NCBI RefSeq assembly: GCF_947507565.1
Contig: NC_089182.1
Location: 1,302,001-1,366,000 of the forward strand
Direction: 5' to 3'
DNA length: 64,000 nt
Source of the DNA: Oscarella lobularis
Lineage: Eukaryota > Porifera > Homoscleromorpha > Homosclerophorida > Oscarellidae
The notes beneath the pieces were generated by a model. That model searched no databases. It saw only the letters and a program-made list of their open reading frames with translations, and was not told the origin of the DNA. Shown in pieces: positions 32,954 to 43,033 of this stretch (positions are counted from its first letter, which is position 1; the number at the start of each line of letters is the position of its first letter). A program made the position numbers and the translations under genes.

Positions 32954-34263
32954 AAAGGAAACCTAACGGTCGCGTATGCTACTAGCCAATCAGAGTACTG
33001 CACGTGACCACTATTTACACCCTTCGTCGAAGGCCTACGCGCCCTACATCATTGGAATGCTACGGGATAGAGGATTCCAATGATGTTATTGGCGATGACG
33101 CGCGACTAACGACGCGGGAGCTAGCGCGCTCTAAAGACGGTCGCTTTATGCGTGGGTGCACTGTGATACCGCAGTGAGTATTTCTCCTTTGTCGTTGCTT
33201 AAGCCGCGCCCCGAGTCTTTTCCTTGCAATTTGCCGGTGCTTTTTATAGCCGGTTCGATTTTCAATATAGAACCAAATGTTGATAACATTTCATCTTCCA
33301 TCTCATTGAGCCTCCGCGATATTTTCTTTAAGTATGTCGATCGAATTCAAGCTGCGTCTGGCAAAGGGCTCACGGGATCGGGCGATTCGTACAACGCGGT
33401 GGTGTTGGATTTGGCGGCGTGCCGCTGGCATGCAGTCAGATATGCCAAACAGTGACGAGTCCTACTCTTGCTATGATTTTCTTTTAAGCTCTGCAACAAA
33501 CCTGTCGGTGTAATGCCTTTCCTGCGGGCGTACAGAAGTCCAAGGACAGGTTTGTGAAAGGCATATATTCTTGTAAGCACGGCACAAAATTTCTCCTTCT
33601 ATTTTGTCGACAAATGCGCTAGCACTCTTTTGTCCGAAGCAATTATCGACGTCTTGCAACACCGACAATCCAAATATTCTGACGCGAGAAAGAACATGTC
33701 GTCCACGTCGACGACGACGCGCACATGTCAATAGAGGCCTTTTGATGTAAGTCTCTGATTTTCTGACAACGAGAACGGAATTCGAATTTTCATTGTCGTC
33801 TGGGCATCCAGACAAAAGACCTCGTCGAAAGAAGTCAGCCGGCATGGATGCCTGCGCTCTCTCCACAGGATTCGGTGGATTCTAGTTTCCTGTGGCGCAA
33901 CGTGTGAGATAAAGCGGTGCTTTCAACAGAGCGCGCCTGATCCACGCTGCTTGCTGCAATTTTGCCCTTAAGATAGTCGTCAACTACCGCCGGGTGCTCT
34001 TGCGCAAGTTGCAAGTTGCGGCTTGCGTGAGCTGAATTTACGCTCACGCCGCCATAGCCATTTCGGAGACCTTCCGAAAGTCTGCGATGGAGTGTCCCAG
34101 ACCTCTGAGCTTAGAGCCTTTGTGGAATTCGCGTCGTCCATTGTGCGTGTGCAAGCCTCGCTGCGCGACGTCATCGCCGACGTGATTCGCGAACAACTGG
34201 CGATTTTGTCGAATGGTGAGCGCGGAATGGGCTCGGGATCGTGACGCGCTTCGCTTGTTGGGT

Positions 34264-35296
34264 TTCATAGATTGAGAAAAGCAGTATAAGAGAAGAACCG
34301 AGACACGGATGAACAGCAAAGGACGAAAAACAACAACAACTAAAACATAAATACATACAAGGGAGGGGTTAATGGGTATTGGAATTGCAGCGTGTGCTAG
34401 CCATCGCCGCAAGACTAAGGGAGGCTGTCTGACCAGGCAAGATCTTCTGAACCTTGTTGATGACGATTCTGGCATTTTGTCGTTGCAGGACAGACGAGAT
34501 TCGATTGCGCCAGTAATGGGCAAACGCAGATCGGTCCTCTAAAAAATCGACCGAAGGGCGGCGTTCAATGTCGCGGAAAAGCTCAATCGCCTTCACGCTC
34601 CACCTGGAAAACGCCTCAGCAACCACTGGTTGGAATAGATAGCCAAGAGATGTAGCTGACTCCGAATACTTGATCGCTTTTTTTTCATCTCGCCTTGATG
34701 CCGCAGCACCGCAAGAATACGCCGAATGTGACAGAAAAGCCGGTACTTGTGGATTGACGACACTTATGTCCAGAAGGAGCTTTTTGCCGTCTTTGTAATT
34801 ATAGACACTAATATCTGCGCGTCTCTTGTCGGGAAACTCATGGAGCTTTTCGAGCTCGCACTGGAAACCAAAAGATCTTAACATAGCCGTCCAGGCGTAT
34901 TGAACCGCGTCGTGCCGACGCATTCCCCACCATCTTTTGGACAAGTGAGGATATGGTAACCGGTAGGGTTAGAAACGGAGCCACAATTACATTTCTGGAT
35001 CTCTCAGAGAAGAGGAACCGGAAGGCCAAGGCGAAGAGCAACCGCTGTCTGGAATTCGATATTGGTGAAGGACACACCTTGCGACGACGGAACCAAATTC
35101 AGCCATGCTCCTGCCTCAGAGCTCCCAGCACTTCTGATCCTGGCTTTTGACAATTTGTTAGAGATCTCCAAGAGCGACGACAAAGCTAACGTGCTTACAA
35201 GCGACGACAGGCGCTTTTGGAGCTTGTGTGATACGTCCGGAAGCTGCTCGACGGAAACAATGTCAGTGCTACCTCCTTGGGCATCAATGACACTAT
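34264..35296 (-). mobile_element. 5'-truncated non-LTR retrotransposon with restriction-like endonuclease
   Basis: This 1033-bp block is absent from copy 1 of the composite repeat and is flanked by an 8-bp direct repeat TTGTTGGG (34256-34263 and 35289-35296 region; one copy counts as the target). It encodes only the C-terminal end of a reverse-transcriptase polyprotein on the minus strand, followed by a roughly 105-bp 3' tail that ends near TCAATCTATGAAACCC without a clear poly(A). This is the expected form of a target-primed insertion that stopped early. Confidence 0.75.
34369..35280 (-). pseudogene. RT C-terminal region and restriction-like endonuclease domain
   Basis: First part (about 35250-35010): SHKLQKRLSSLVSTL and SSEAGAWLNLVPS, typical of the segment after the RT thumb in these elements, then FQTAVALRLGLPVPLL. 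After a frame change the second part (34944-34369, 191 codons) gives a PD-(D/E)XK-like nuclease: FPDKRRADISVYNY, then LLLDISVVNPQVPA, a KxxKY element (KKAIKYSES) and LGYLFQPVVAEAFSRW. In this family the nuclease nicks target DNA to prime reverse transcription. The upstream RT palm and fingers are missing from truncation. A related but separate RT palm fragment lies at 53.0-53.9 kb. Confidence 0.75.
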
Positions 35297-35462
35297 TTGT
35301 TGGGACCTTGCAACGCCGGGTCGGGCGCGGTTTTCGGGCCAAAGGCGAGAGCGCCATTCCGCTCTCACCGATAAAGGTCACTTGTTGCGGAGTTATAGTT
35401 CTGTGGCGGTCCTTCGCGACTTTCGTTTCCACCTTTAGCGGGGTTTCACGCGTCTCTTTGTA

Positions 35463-36160
35463 TGTAAATCTTATCGTTTTTTGGAGATGGAAACTACTAA
35501 TTCAAGGAAGAATAGATGGCTATTTACGTTTTCCTTCACTGAAGCAGCAACAACAGAGCTAGTACTGTTCTACGGTACTTTGAAGAAGCTTTCACTAATT
35601 TTGGGCTGCCGTCCAGAGTGCGGTGTGACAAAGGTGGCGAAAATGTCGACGTCGCATGGTTTATGTTGAATAATCCAAGCAGGGGAACTGGTCGTGGTAG
35701 TGTTATAGCTGGCAGAAGCGTTCACAACAAAAGAATGGAACGGCTGTGGCGTGACGTGTACTCAGGAGTTTTGCACTATTATCACGACCTATTCACGCAC
35801 TTGGAAAGTTGCGGTGAGCTCAATCCTGTCAGCGAGATCTCTCTGCACTACACGTACTTGCCTCGCATTAACAAACACTTGCAAATGTGAAAGAATGGTT
35901 GGCAGCACCATAAAATTAGTGGAACTGAAATGAGTCCAATGCAGCTGTGGTCAGAAGTCTTGCACCGTATGTCTAATTCAGATCATCGTCCTGCAGTTGA
36001 GCTCTTCCAATCCGGCGAGGTACGAATGAAATTTACGTAAGCTATCTTCTACAATTTTTTTGTGCAGACAGACTATATAGAGCAGTTGTCAAATGAATCG
36101 CAAGACACTGAATCTGTGAGAGGTAGTTCAAAAAAGTACGACCAAGCTCATGCTTCAAAA
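35463..36160 (+). pseudogene. Integrase-core transposase, copy 2
   Basis: Counterpart of 5689-6400. It keeps the catalytic landmarks [15 protein letters not shown] and [16 protein letters not shown] and, unlike copy 1, the full stretch through MSPMQLWSEVLHRMSNSD. Its own lesions are a deletion at the first Asp region (near 35520-35545, shifting the frame) and a TGA in place of Trp in QMWKNG (35888-35890; copy 1 has TGG). The 48-nt intron with donor at 36020 and acceptor at 36067 is kept. The tail is lost after about 36193. The two copies decayed independently. Confidence 0.7.
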
Positions 36161-36193
36161 ATTGTTCTTTTAGAGCGATATGACTACAGTGCG

Positions 36194-36460
36194 GGCCACC
36201 ATGCTTCCAAACTTCTCCGGCCTTTAGCACAATAGTTTTGGTCATTGTGGCTGTTTTGGAGTTTCCTATGTATCTTTTAGCATCATTATATTTAATACAA
36301 GTGGTGGCATTCGATTTACTAATAATCTTCAACCTTTGTTCTTCGTGGGACACGATTGGCCAAATCCTTTCACGTGATTGCGTGTGATTGGCTCCTTACA
36401 CTAATTGAGTTTGGTGACTGTTACTGTTAGAACATCCTGGTCTTCGATCTCATTCATCCA
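36194..36460. other. Unassigned spacer
   Basis: Sequence between the composite repeat and the ISL2EU element. No gene or repeat recognised. Confidence 0.4.
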
Positions 36461-36510
36461 TAGGGCTTATTCATGTGACGTCAGGGGTCACCTGACTCCA
36501 ATTAGTCGCC

Positions 36511-38085
36511 ATGTTGAGTGGTGCGTTCGCAATGGTAAAAAGCTTCTGTGCTGTCGGATGCACAAACCGATGGACTCGCGGTGGTTCAATCAGCTTCTAT
36601 CGCTTTCCTGTCGGCAATGTCGAACGCAGAAATCGATGGATAAGCGCCGTTCGCCGGGAATCGTGGCAGCCATCGGCCCATTCATGGCTGTGTTCCGCTC
36701 ATTTCGTTTCAGGAAAGAAGTCCAATTGTCCCACCAGCGTAGACTAGATCCCAACCATATTTTGTTTCACTTCCAGTCCTCGAAAGCGTTCTGCAGCCGT
36801 TAGATTCGTGACGCACGAACGTCGCGTGAGCCGAACGGTGGAGAAGCGTCTCGAAAATGTCGCAATTTGGGAACAACGTAGGACAGAGAAGAATGCGCGA
36901 CGAGAAGAGGCAATCCAGTCCGCCCGTGAGAATGCCATGCAGTTGGCCGAAGAAAACGCTCTTTCTGCGGCTGAGTAAGCACGTCAAGCTGATACTGCGG
37001 CGCGGGAAGCTGCTGCAGTCCTTGCGACGATGGCAGAAAGAGGTGAAACGTTTGAGAAATGTCGCAGTGGGGAAACACAAACTGATTTGACGTCAGATGA
37101 CTTTGAAGATATTAACCGCAAGTGCGATGACTCAGAAGCTATTATCGGCAGTCTCAAGGTCCAGATAAACTCTCTGTCGTCCAGCGAATTTTCACGTCAC
37201 AACATCGAAGGTGATGACGACCGAGTTCGCTTTTATACCGGCTTACCAACATGGATGCATCTTCTGTCGTTATTTAATTTTGTGTTACAAGGCCAATCCA
37301 CTGGAGAAGTGCGACATGTTCGTTCAATTCGTTGCTGTGCTGTCTAAACTTCGACGAAATTTAGCGGAGCGCGACATTGCCTACAGGATTCGGTGCTCGC
37401 AATCAACGTTTTCGTTTTCCAGAATATTTGCGAAGTGGATCAGAATAATGCACGTGCGTCTGGCACCTCTGGTTCAATGACCATCTCGTGAAATGCTCAG
37501 AAAAACCATGCCGTTGGCTTTAAAGCAGAATTACCCAAAATGTGTCTGCGTCATCGACTGCTTCGAAATTTTCTGCGAGAAGCCCGCCGACATGATGGCT
37601 AATGCCCAGTGCTATTCGAATTACAAAGGCCACACTACAGTAAATGTTTGATCGCCCTTGCTCCAAGCGGAGTCATTTCCTTCATTTAAAAAGGATAGGG
37701 AGGACGAGCTTCAGATAAATTTATTACGGAAAGTTGCGGCTTTTTGAAGCATTTATTGCCTGGGGACGAAGTCCTCGCGGATAGGGCTTTTAATGTAGGC
37801 GATTCCGTTGCGGCAATGGGAGCAATTTTAAGGATTCCTCCCTTTACCAAGGGTAAAAAGCAGCTGTCGAAAAAGGAAGTAGACACTTTCCGGCAGTTGT
37901 CGCGAGTGCGCATACACGTGGAGAGAATTATATCCCAATTACGACGGAAGTACACGATTTTAGCTGAAACTGTGCCTGTCAACTATCTCAGTAGCTGCAC
38001 AGATAACTCGTCATTAAGCACACTAGACAAAATAGCAGTTATTTGTTGTAGTCTCTGTAATATTTGTGACTCAATAACTGCTTAG
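36511..38085 (+). pseudogene. THAP-domain DDE_Tnp_4 transposase (decayed)
   Basis: ATG at 36511. Residues 8 onward: FCAVGCTNRW, FYRFPVG, RRNRWISAVRR, W and SWLCSAHFVSG make a complete THAP C2CH zinc finger that binds DNA. A coiled coil (EKNARREEAIQSAREN) follows, then the helix-turn-helix-like part (RVRFYTGLPTWMHLLSLF, ERDIAYRIRCSQST) and a DDE_4 core: CVIDCFEIFCEKP (first Asp), VLADRAFNVGDSV (second Asp; DRGF is usual) and VRIHVERIISQLR (Glu). Lesions: TAG at 36748-36750, a TAA near 36980, a frame change near 37285, TGA in place of Trp at 37478-37480, a frame change near 37640, then TAA and TAG in the FISKGWGG motif. Same family as the minus-strand gene at 63491-64000. Confidence 0.88.
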
Positions 38086-38138
38086 AATTACACTTATAAT
38101 TATACGGTAGATTTTCTTTTTCTGCTAGAGAAGCCTCG

Positions 38139-39935
38139 TTAGCGACACTCGGGACAAAACCACTTGCCATTCTGTACTTTTCTGATATGTAAGCATGTCG
38201 TGTGAAACCACTGAATGATGCAATTTTTGTTGTCGCAAATAATCATTTCCCCTGCCTCTTTGCCTTTGCAGAAACAGTATTCTGGATCTCCAACCGGTAC
38301 TGACGGTGAAGCCGTCTGTGATTCTTGTACCGCCCGCGTATACCATTTGGCAAGTAACTCTGGCAGAACTCCAAATTTGTAGAACTCGATTATTTTTTCA
38401 ATAACAGGAGCAATGAATTCATCATCCGGATACAGCCGCTGAAATACTAAACTACCTGGACGGAAAACAACAAAATCGCAGAATGCTGTTGCGGTGATCT
38501 TCAGCTGCGCCTGTACTTGATAGTAGTACTGATGACGTTTTTGAAGAGCGAATTTTCCGTCGGGCTGCTTCATCAAACAAAAATCACGATCTTCAACGGC
38601 TTCATCGAAGGTTTTTTCGCGACATGTGAAAGGGCATTTGATCTCAATGATTCCTTTTCCACAACATGAGCATGCGACTTCACCGTCTGGTGACGCGCCG
38701 AGAAACGGATAGTCGGAATTGACGACAAGACCGGTTTCCGAAAAACGAAGGTCGCGATGGTCACTCTTGCACGAACTGATGTACGCTGCCTTGGCATCCT
38801 TTTCGTGCTCCAGGTCCCACGACGTAGCTTTGCTGAAGAACTTGTAGCTTTCTGGATAGCAAATTCTTTTGATAAGACTCACTGATGGCTGGGAAGGATC
38901 GGTGGAAGCAGCCTCTTTGAATTTGGACGCTGTCACTCTTCCCGCTCTATGACGAAACCAAGCCTTGCTTTTTGATTGCTCTCTGGTAGACTGCTCAATG
39001 GAAACGCATTAATCCATAGTGATGGAAATATTTTCGAAAGCTTCAAGGCAAGAATTGAGCAGCTGACTATACGGCACTGCGAGAAGTTGATGACTGAAAA
39101 CGTCTCTCAATACCGGCGCGACGTCCTTCATTTCGAACAGATTACAATATTGTGGCTGCAACGAAAGGATAGCGGGTTTTCCGTTGCACTCCGAAAGAGC
39201 ATCGTAAAACTCCGTCATTTCTTCATCCGTCGGCGCTAAAGTTCCGTCGGATTGCTCTGTCGTGGAAATCGATTCAGCTCCAGGATCTTTTTGTAATGCA
39301 GCGGCTTGAAGTTTTCTCCGAGGCGCGGTGAAGTCGATTTCTGAAGTCGGTGCGTACTGCATGGAAGTGGCTGGAGGTTTGGACCAGGAACATGGGAGCG
39401 ACGTGCACGAAGTGTCTGCTTCTATGCGGTTGCGAGAGTCGACGGCGAAAAGAAGGGCAGCAACGTGGGAACATGCTTCTCCCAGACCGGCCATGCAGGT
39501 GCAATGGGCGCAAATGATCGCGCCGTCTTCTTGTGCTCCGACCCACGGGCACAATGGTGGAGCCGAGTACGACTGCGAATGCTTCACTTTGGCTCTGACG
39601 AGAAATTTTTTGCGGTTCTCGCCGACGCGAGCTACCTGAATGTCGGAAACGAAGCTGGCGACAAAGAATTAGTACCCATTCAAACTTTTGAAGGCTTTCA
39701 GCGATTGCTTCGTGAACTCGCTTGTCGACTCGATGAGAAAGTGATAGATGTCAGGGTATTCAATCGCCGGCCAAACGGTTTGGCTTCGAGCGATCGTTAT
39801 CGTGTAAGGGTCCGTAGTAGCCCAATAACGCCATTTTTTCTTGGTAGCGGCGTTTCGCATTCTCCGAAAGCGTACAGACGTATGGAGAAAACATTTGATG
39901 AATGAATTCTGGAGGAAGTCAAGCGAAGCACGCAT
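38139..39935 (-). pseudogene. SWIM, YqaJ-like nuclease and PHD-finger protein of ISL2EU copy 1
   Basis: Read downward from 39935: YPDIYHFLIESTSEFTKQSLKAF, an in-frame TAA (about 39670-39672), a SWIM zinc finger CAHCTCMAGLGEACSHVAAL (about 39500), a second in-frame TAA (39009-39011), then AWFRHRAGRVTASKF and the YqaJ recombinase/exonuclease core: HEKDAKAAYI, PFLGASPDGEV, EIKCPFTC (catalytic Asp/Glu/Lys positions GASPDG and EIKCP) and YYYQVQAQL. A C-terminal PHD finger follows: CFCKGKEAGEMIICDN, C, WFHTTCL and WFCPEC. Apart from the two TAA codons the frame is open. The protein presumably processes DNA ends during transposition and may read histone marks through the PHD finger. Confidence 0.88.
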
Positions 39936-40034
39936 GCGTCAGCGAATTTTGGCATTATGCCACTCAGTGGTTTTTGCTTTTGCCACTCAAAGGCGCGCGT
40001 TACCCTAACCTTGTGACGTAGGTGAATAAGCCCT

Positions 40035-41200
40035 ATGGCCTCCTGTCGCTGGATAAAGCGTTCCGCAATGAAAGAGAAGCTAGCGAAAGCACGCAAATGC
40101 CGCCGTACTGAGAATCCTGAGTCGGGCTCCTCCAGAGGAGCAAGTACGGAACAAGCGCAGTTGTACGACGATTTACCCGAGGAGAGATCGGAAGCATTGG
40201 AAGATATGCCTGATGACTGCGACCAGTTCAGCGAATCCGACTCAACGGACGAAGACGACGTGCCTGTCCTTGACGAAGAAGACGTCTACGCAATTGCGCG
40301 AGATTGGATCGCGAGCTCCGATCGATCGCGAGAAGTTCGTCGGATGGTCTCAACGCTCCTCTATGGATTCATTCGATCGTCGACAAAGAAGGGTATCGTT
40401 GCTGCTGCCAATGTCGCTGGCAGTGTTGTCGGTTCAAGCGGAAAGTCGATAAGAAAGTGGCTCAACGAATTGAAATCAAACGACGGGAACTTTCTTGAGT
40501 ATGGGCGCGGGAAATATCGGAGGATCAGCGTGATGCACGACGAAGACCTCAAAGAGAGGCTACGCAGTGGGTCAGAGCCAACGCCAGTGTAAAAGGAAAA
40601 GCAAACATGACCATCAAGGATTTTTCATCGTTACCTGAACAACGAACTTCTTCCAAAGGTGCAGATTCCTGATTTTCCCAAGAAAGTAGGAGAGACAACA
40701 GCTAAGCGTTTTCTGCATGAACTGGGGTTTGAGCGTCGCAACACTTCTAGAAAATCAGTGTATATAGACGGTCATGAAAGAGAAGATGTCAAAGCTTACA
40801 GAGAGGTGTATGTCGCGAAACTTCAGAGTCTCGAGAGGGACCACACCGTTCCGCCTTTGCCAAGTGATGCTGTCGTCGATGCTCCTCAGCCCGGGTTCAT
40901 TGGACGTCCTGAAGCAGAGAAACATCTAGTAACAATTTACCATGACGAAACCACGTTTCAATCAAACGAAGATCAGAAATGGGCGTGGGGACAAGTTTTT
41001 CTTGAGGAAAAAAGGAAGAGGCTCAGGCGTCATGGTATCTGACTTCATAGAAGAACGAAACGGGTTTTTGCGGATTCCGGAAAGTCAGCCCGCAGAAAAT
41101 TCGAATTTGGCGAAAACCGCGATGGCTACTGGAATAGTGAGAAGTTCATTGAGCACGTGCGTAATGCCGTGGAAATAGCCGAGAAAAAATATCGAGTTTG
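40035..41200 (+). pseudogene. DDE transposase-like gene of the GHER family, copy 1
   Basis: From the ATG at 40035 an acidic N-terminal region leads to DLEYGRGKYRR-like and, after two frame changes near 40570-40640, to TTAKRFLHELGFERRNTSRKSVYIDGHEREDVKAYREVY, then VTIYHDETTFQSNEDQKWAWG and GSGVMVSDFIEE. A helix-turn-helix half followed by HDET/S-F and VSDF motifs is common to a transposase-like family that I recall from fungi, cnidarians and insects, unnamed to me. The last readable part, YWNSEKFIEHVRNAVEIAEKKY, runs into the hAT relic at about 41200. The start codon overlaps the target TA of the ISL2EU insertion, so the promoter has been pushed 3.6 kb away. A second copy is at 60634-61743. 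Confidence 0.6.
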
Positions 41201-42109
41201 TCTTTGTTGACATTAAGAACCATCAGATGATTAAATCGCTTTTGATCTATGGTGCTACGCAGCCAGGTTTTTAGTCGTCGCATCGCGGAAAAGCATCTCT
41301 CGCTTGTTGCATTTGCAGCCGGCATTACTAAAATTAGACGAAATAGGGTGCAGACTTCTTGGAATAACTGACGATGTTCTTCCGAAAGGCTTTTCAAATA
41401 CTGCAGACAATCGCGAAGCGTGACTTTATTTCCGCGTTCCGAAAAATACGTGCCAAGCAGCTGCAATTGCGTTTGTAGTTCTAGCCGACTAATATCATCT
41501 TTGTAAAATTGACATACTTCATCCAAGTATGCATCACAATTTTCTTCATTACAAGCTTTTACGAGAAGGGATTCTGTATTTCGGTACACGCGAAAGCCGG
41601 GCTGATCAAACCGCGTTGTTATGGCTGAAATAGAAATATCGAAAGCTTCGAAGTAGTGTCAGCCTCTACTGTTGTGCTGAAATGGCATTGCCCGGCTCCT
41701 ACTTCCACATCCATTGGAGCCTTTCTTTTGCGCGGGCTCTTCTACGTGTAATAGACCCTATTTGTTTTAACTGCGCATGTCAGCGGCAGCCATTTTAGGT
41801 GGGGATCAGTGTCTAACAGAAGTGCTCACGAGACAGAATTGTAGGTCAGCGAAAGCTTTTCAAAGGCAATTCTCCTGTTGATCGAGCTTCTAATAGATCA
41901 GAGAAGGCTTTGAAATGCGTCAGCGATCGACTGCGGCTTGCAGAAAGAGAGAAATCGGGCGATGAGCATTCCTTCGAATGGCTTTTCCTGCATCGCAGAA
42001 TCACGTAGGGCTTCATTTGTAGATGCATTCAATAGTACATAAACAGCTCTTTTATTATGGAACGCCAAACCCGTCAAAAGATTCGAATTAATATATATAG
42101 ATCCAATTA

Positions 42110-42325
42110 ATTTATATAGACTCACTTCATTTATATAGACCCACTACTTAATTTATATAGACCCAGGGAATTAATTTATATAGACCCACCACTTAATTTA
42201 TATAGACCCACTACTTAATTTATATAGACCCAGGGAATTAATTTATATAGACCCACTACTTAATTTATATAGACCCAGGGAATTAATTTATATAGACCCA
42301 CTACTTAATTTATATAGACCCACTA
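42110..42325. repeat. 22-23-bp satellite, plus orientation
   Basis: About nine units of TATATAGACCCACTACTTAAT, alternating with a variant containing CAGGGAATTAATT. An inverted block of about six units is at 42858-42990. The two blocks are arms of the same foldback. Confidence 0.9.
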
Positions 42326-43033
42326 CATTGAGGTGACACTGAAGATGATCCTCTCTTTCGCTACGGGTGCAGAAGAAAAGCCACTGTACGGCTTTCACGC
42401 GCGGCCTTCTATTACATTCGACGTTGAGTTAGATAAAATGGTGTCTTCCTCAACGTGCGCTTTTGTTTTGATGTTCAGTGGTCGCCACGACACGGTTTCA
42501 GGGAAAACGTCACTTTTTCGCTGCTTAATTAATTAATGGCCAAGGATTTGGAAAAGTGAAGGATTTTTTTAAATAAAAACACTGCGCATTATTTCAGTAA
42601 AAAGGAATGTTGTTGCATCTCGCAGTGTTTTGTGAGATGGCGTTTCGTTTTTCGAATTTCAGAAGTCTGTTGCCAAGTTAAGGCCCTTTGAATTAATGAA
42701 AAAGACACGTACACGCACCTCTGTCAGCTTACACTGCAAACTGTGGTAAATAGTCAAGGTAGAGAACGGCACACATAAACTTCTTTAACGTAAATTGTGA
42801 AACATTGGGCATATGCTAATTGATTCAATTAGGTGAAAATGCGTGGAAACTAATTTCCTGGGTCTATATAAATTAAGTAGTGGGTCTATATAAATTAAGT
42901 AGTGGGTCTATATAAATTAAGTAGTGAGTCTATATAAATTAAGTAGTGGGTCTATATAAATGAAGTGAGTCCATATAAATTAATTGGATCTATATATATT
43001 AATTCGGGTCTTTTGACGGGTTTGGCGTTCCAT

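Larger units (their letters stand above)
27304..33164. mobile_element. TIR element with CAGTGCACCCACGCA ends, host of the RecQ element
   Basis: Ends CAGTGCACCCACGCA (27304-27318) and its perfect complement (33150-33164). Copy 1 of the surrounding repeat gives the empty site (GGGTAATACC), and the flanks here are GGGTA on the left and TGATACC on the right, consistent with a 2-bp TA duplication whose right copy has mutated. Without the nested RecQ element it is only about 0.86 kb and has no transposase, so it is non-autonomous. The right arm carries a hairpin (ATCATTGGAAT and complement, 33050-33084). Superfamily not assigned. Confidence 0.7.
27081..33455 (+). pseudogene. Integrase-type N-terminal ORF split by the 5.9-kb insertion (copy 2)
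   Basis: The left part (27081-27303) reads to FDSDVG and the right part (33166-33455) resumes TAVSISPLSL and ends LAACRWHAVRYAKQ. Joined at the TA target, the frame corresponds to 4198-4703 of copy 1 and, unlike copy 1, has no internal frame change in its right part. This shows that the insertion happened into sequence that was still open in this copy. Function of the ORF is unknown; see the copy-1 entry. Confidence 0.4.
24338..36193. repeat. Composite dispersed repeat, copy 2 (split by insertions)
   Basis: Second copy of the 1466-6402 repeat in the same orientation. Blocks 24338-27303, 33166-34263 and 35297-36193 align to copy 1. The gaps are a TIR element (27304-33164, holding a further element) and a 5'-truncated non-LTR retrotransposon (34264-35296). 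Divergence between the copies is a few percent by eye, with small indels. The left limit abuts the Penelope-like relic. The right limit is about 36193, where copy 1 continues into the integrase C-terminus but copy 2 does not. Confidence 0.85.
36463..40033. mobile_element. ISL2EU-type DNA transposon, copy 1 (decayed)
   Basis: 3571 bp with inverted ends GGGCTTATTCA, then imperfect similarity (TGACGTCA-like motif), flanked by TA dinucleotides (36461-36462 and 40034-40035). Two convergent genes: a THAP-domain DDE_4 transposase on the plus strand and a SWIM, YqaJ and PHD-finger protein on the minus strand. That gene pair is the known layout of ISL2EU (IS4EU) elements, in which a YqaJ-like nuclease accompanies the transposase. 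Both genes carry several stops or frame changes. Confidence 0.88.

Noticed and set aside
33835-34047. DIRS-like RT N-terminus on the minus strand (NLQLAQEHPAVVDDYLKG)
   Set aside because: The short stretch resembles the NL-A-HP-VV-YL motif before DIRS-type RTs, but the expected GVIPK and KWRLI motifs do not follow in any frame.
42110-42325. CRISPR-like spaced repeats
   Set aside because: Units are contiguous 22-23-bp satellite copies without unique spacers, and the context is a eukaryotic foldback element.
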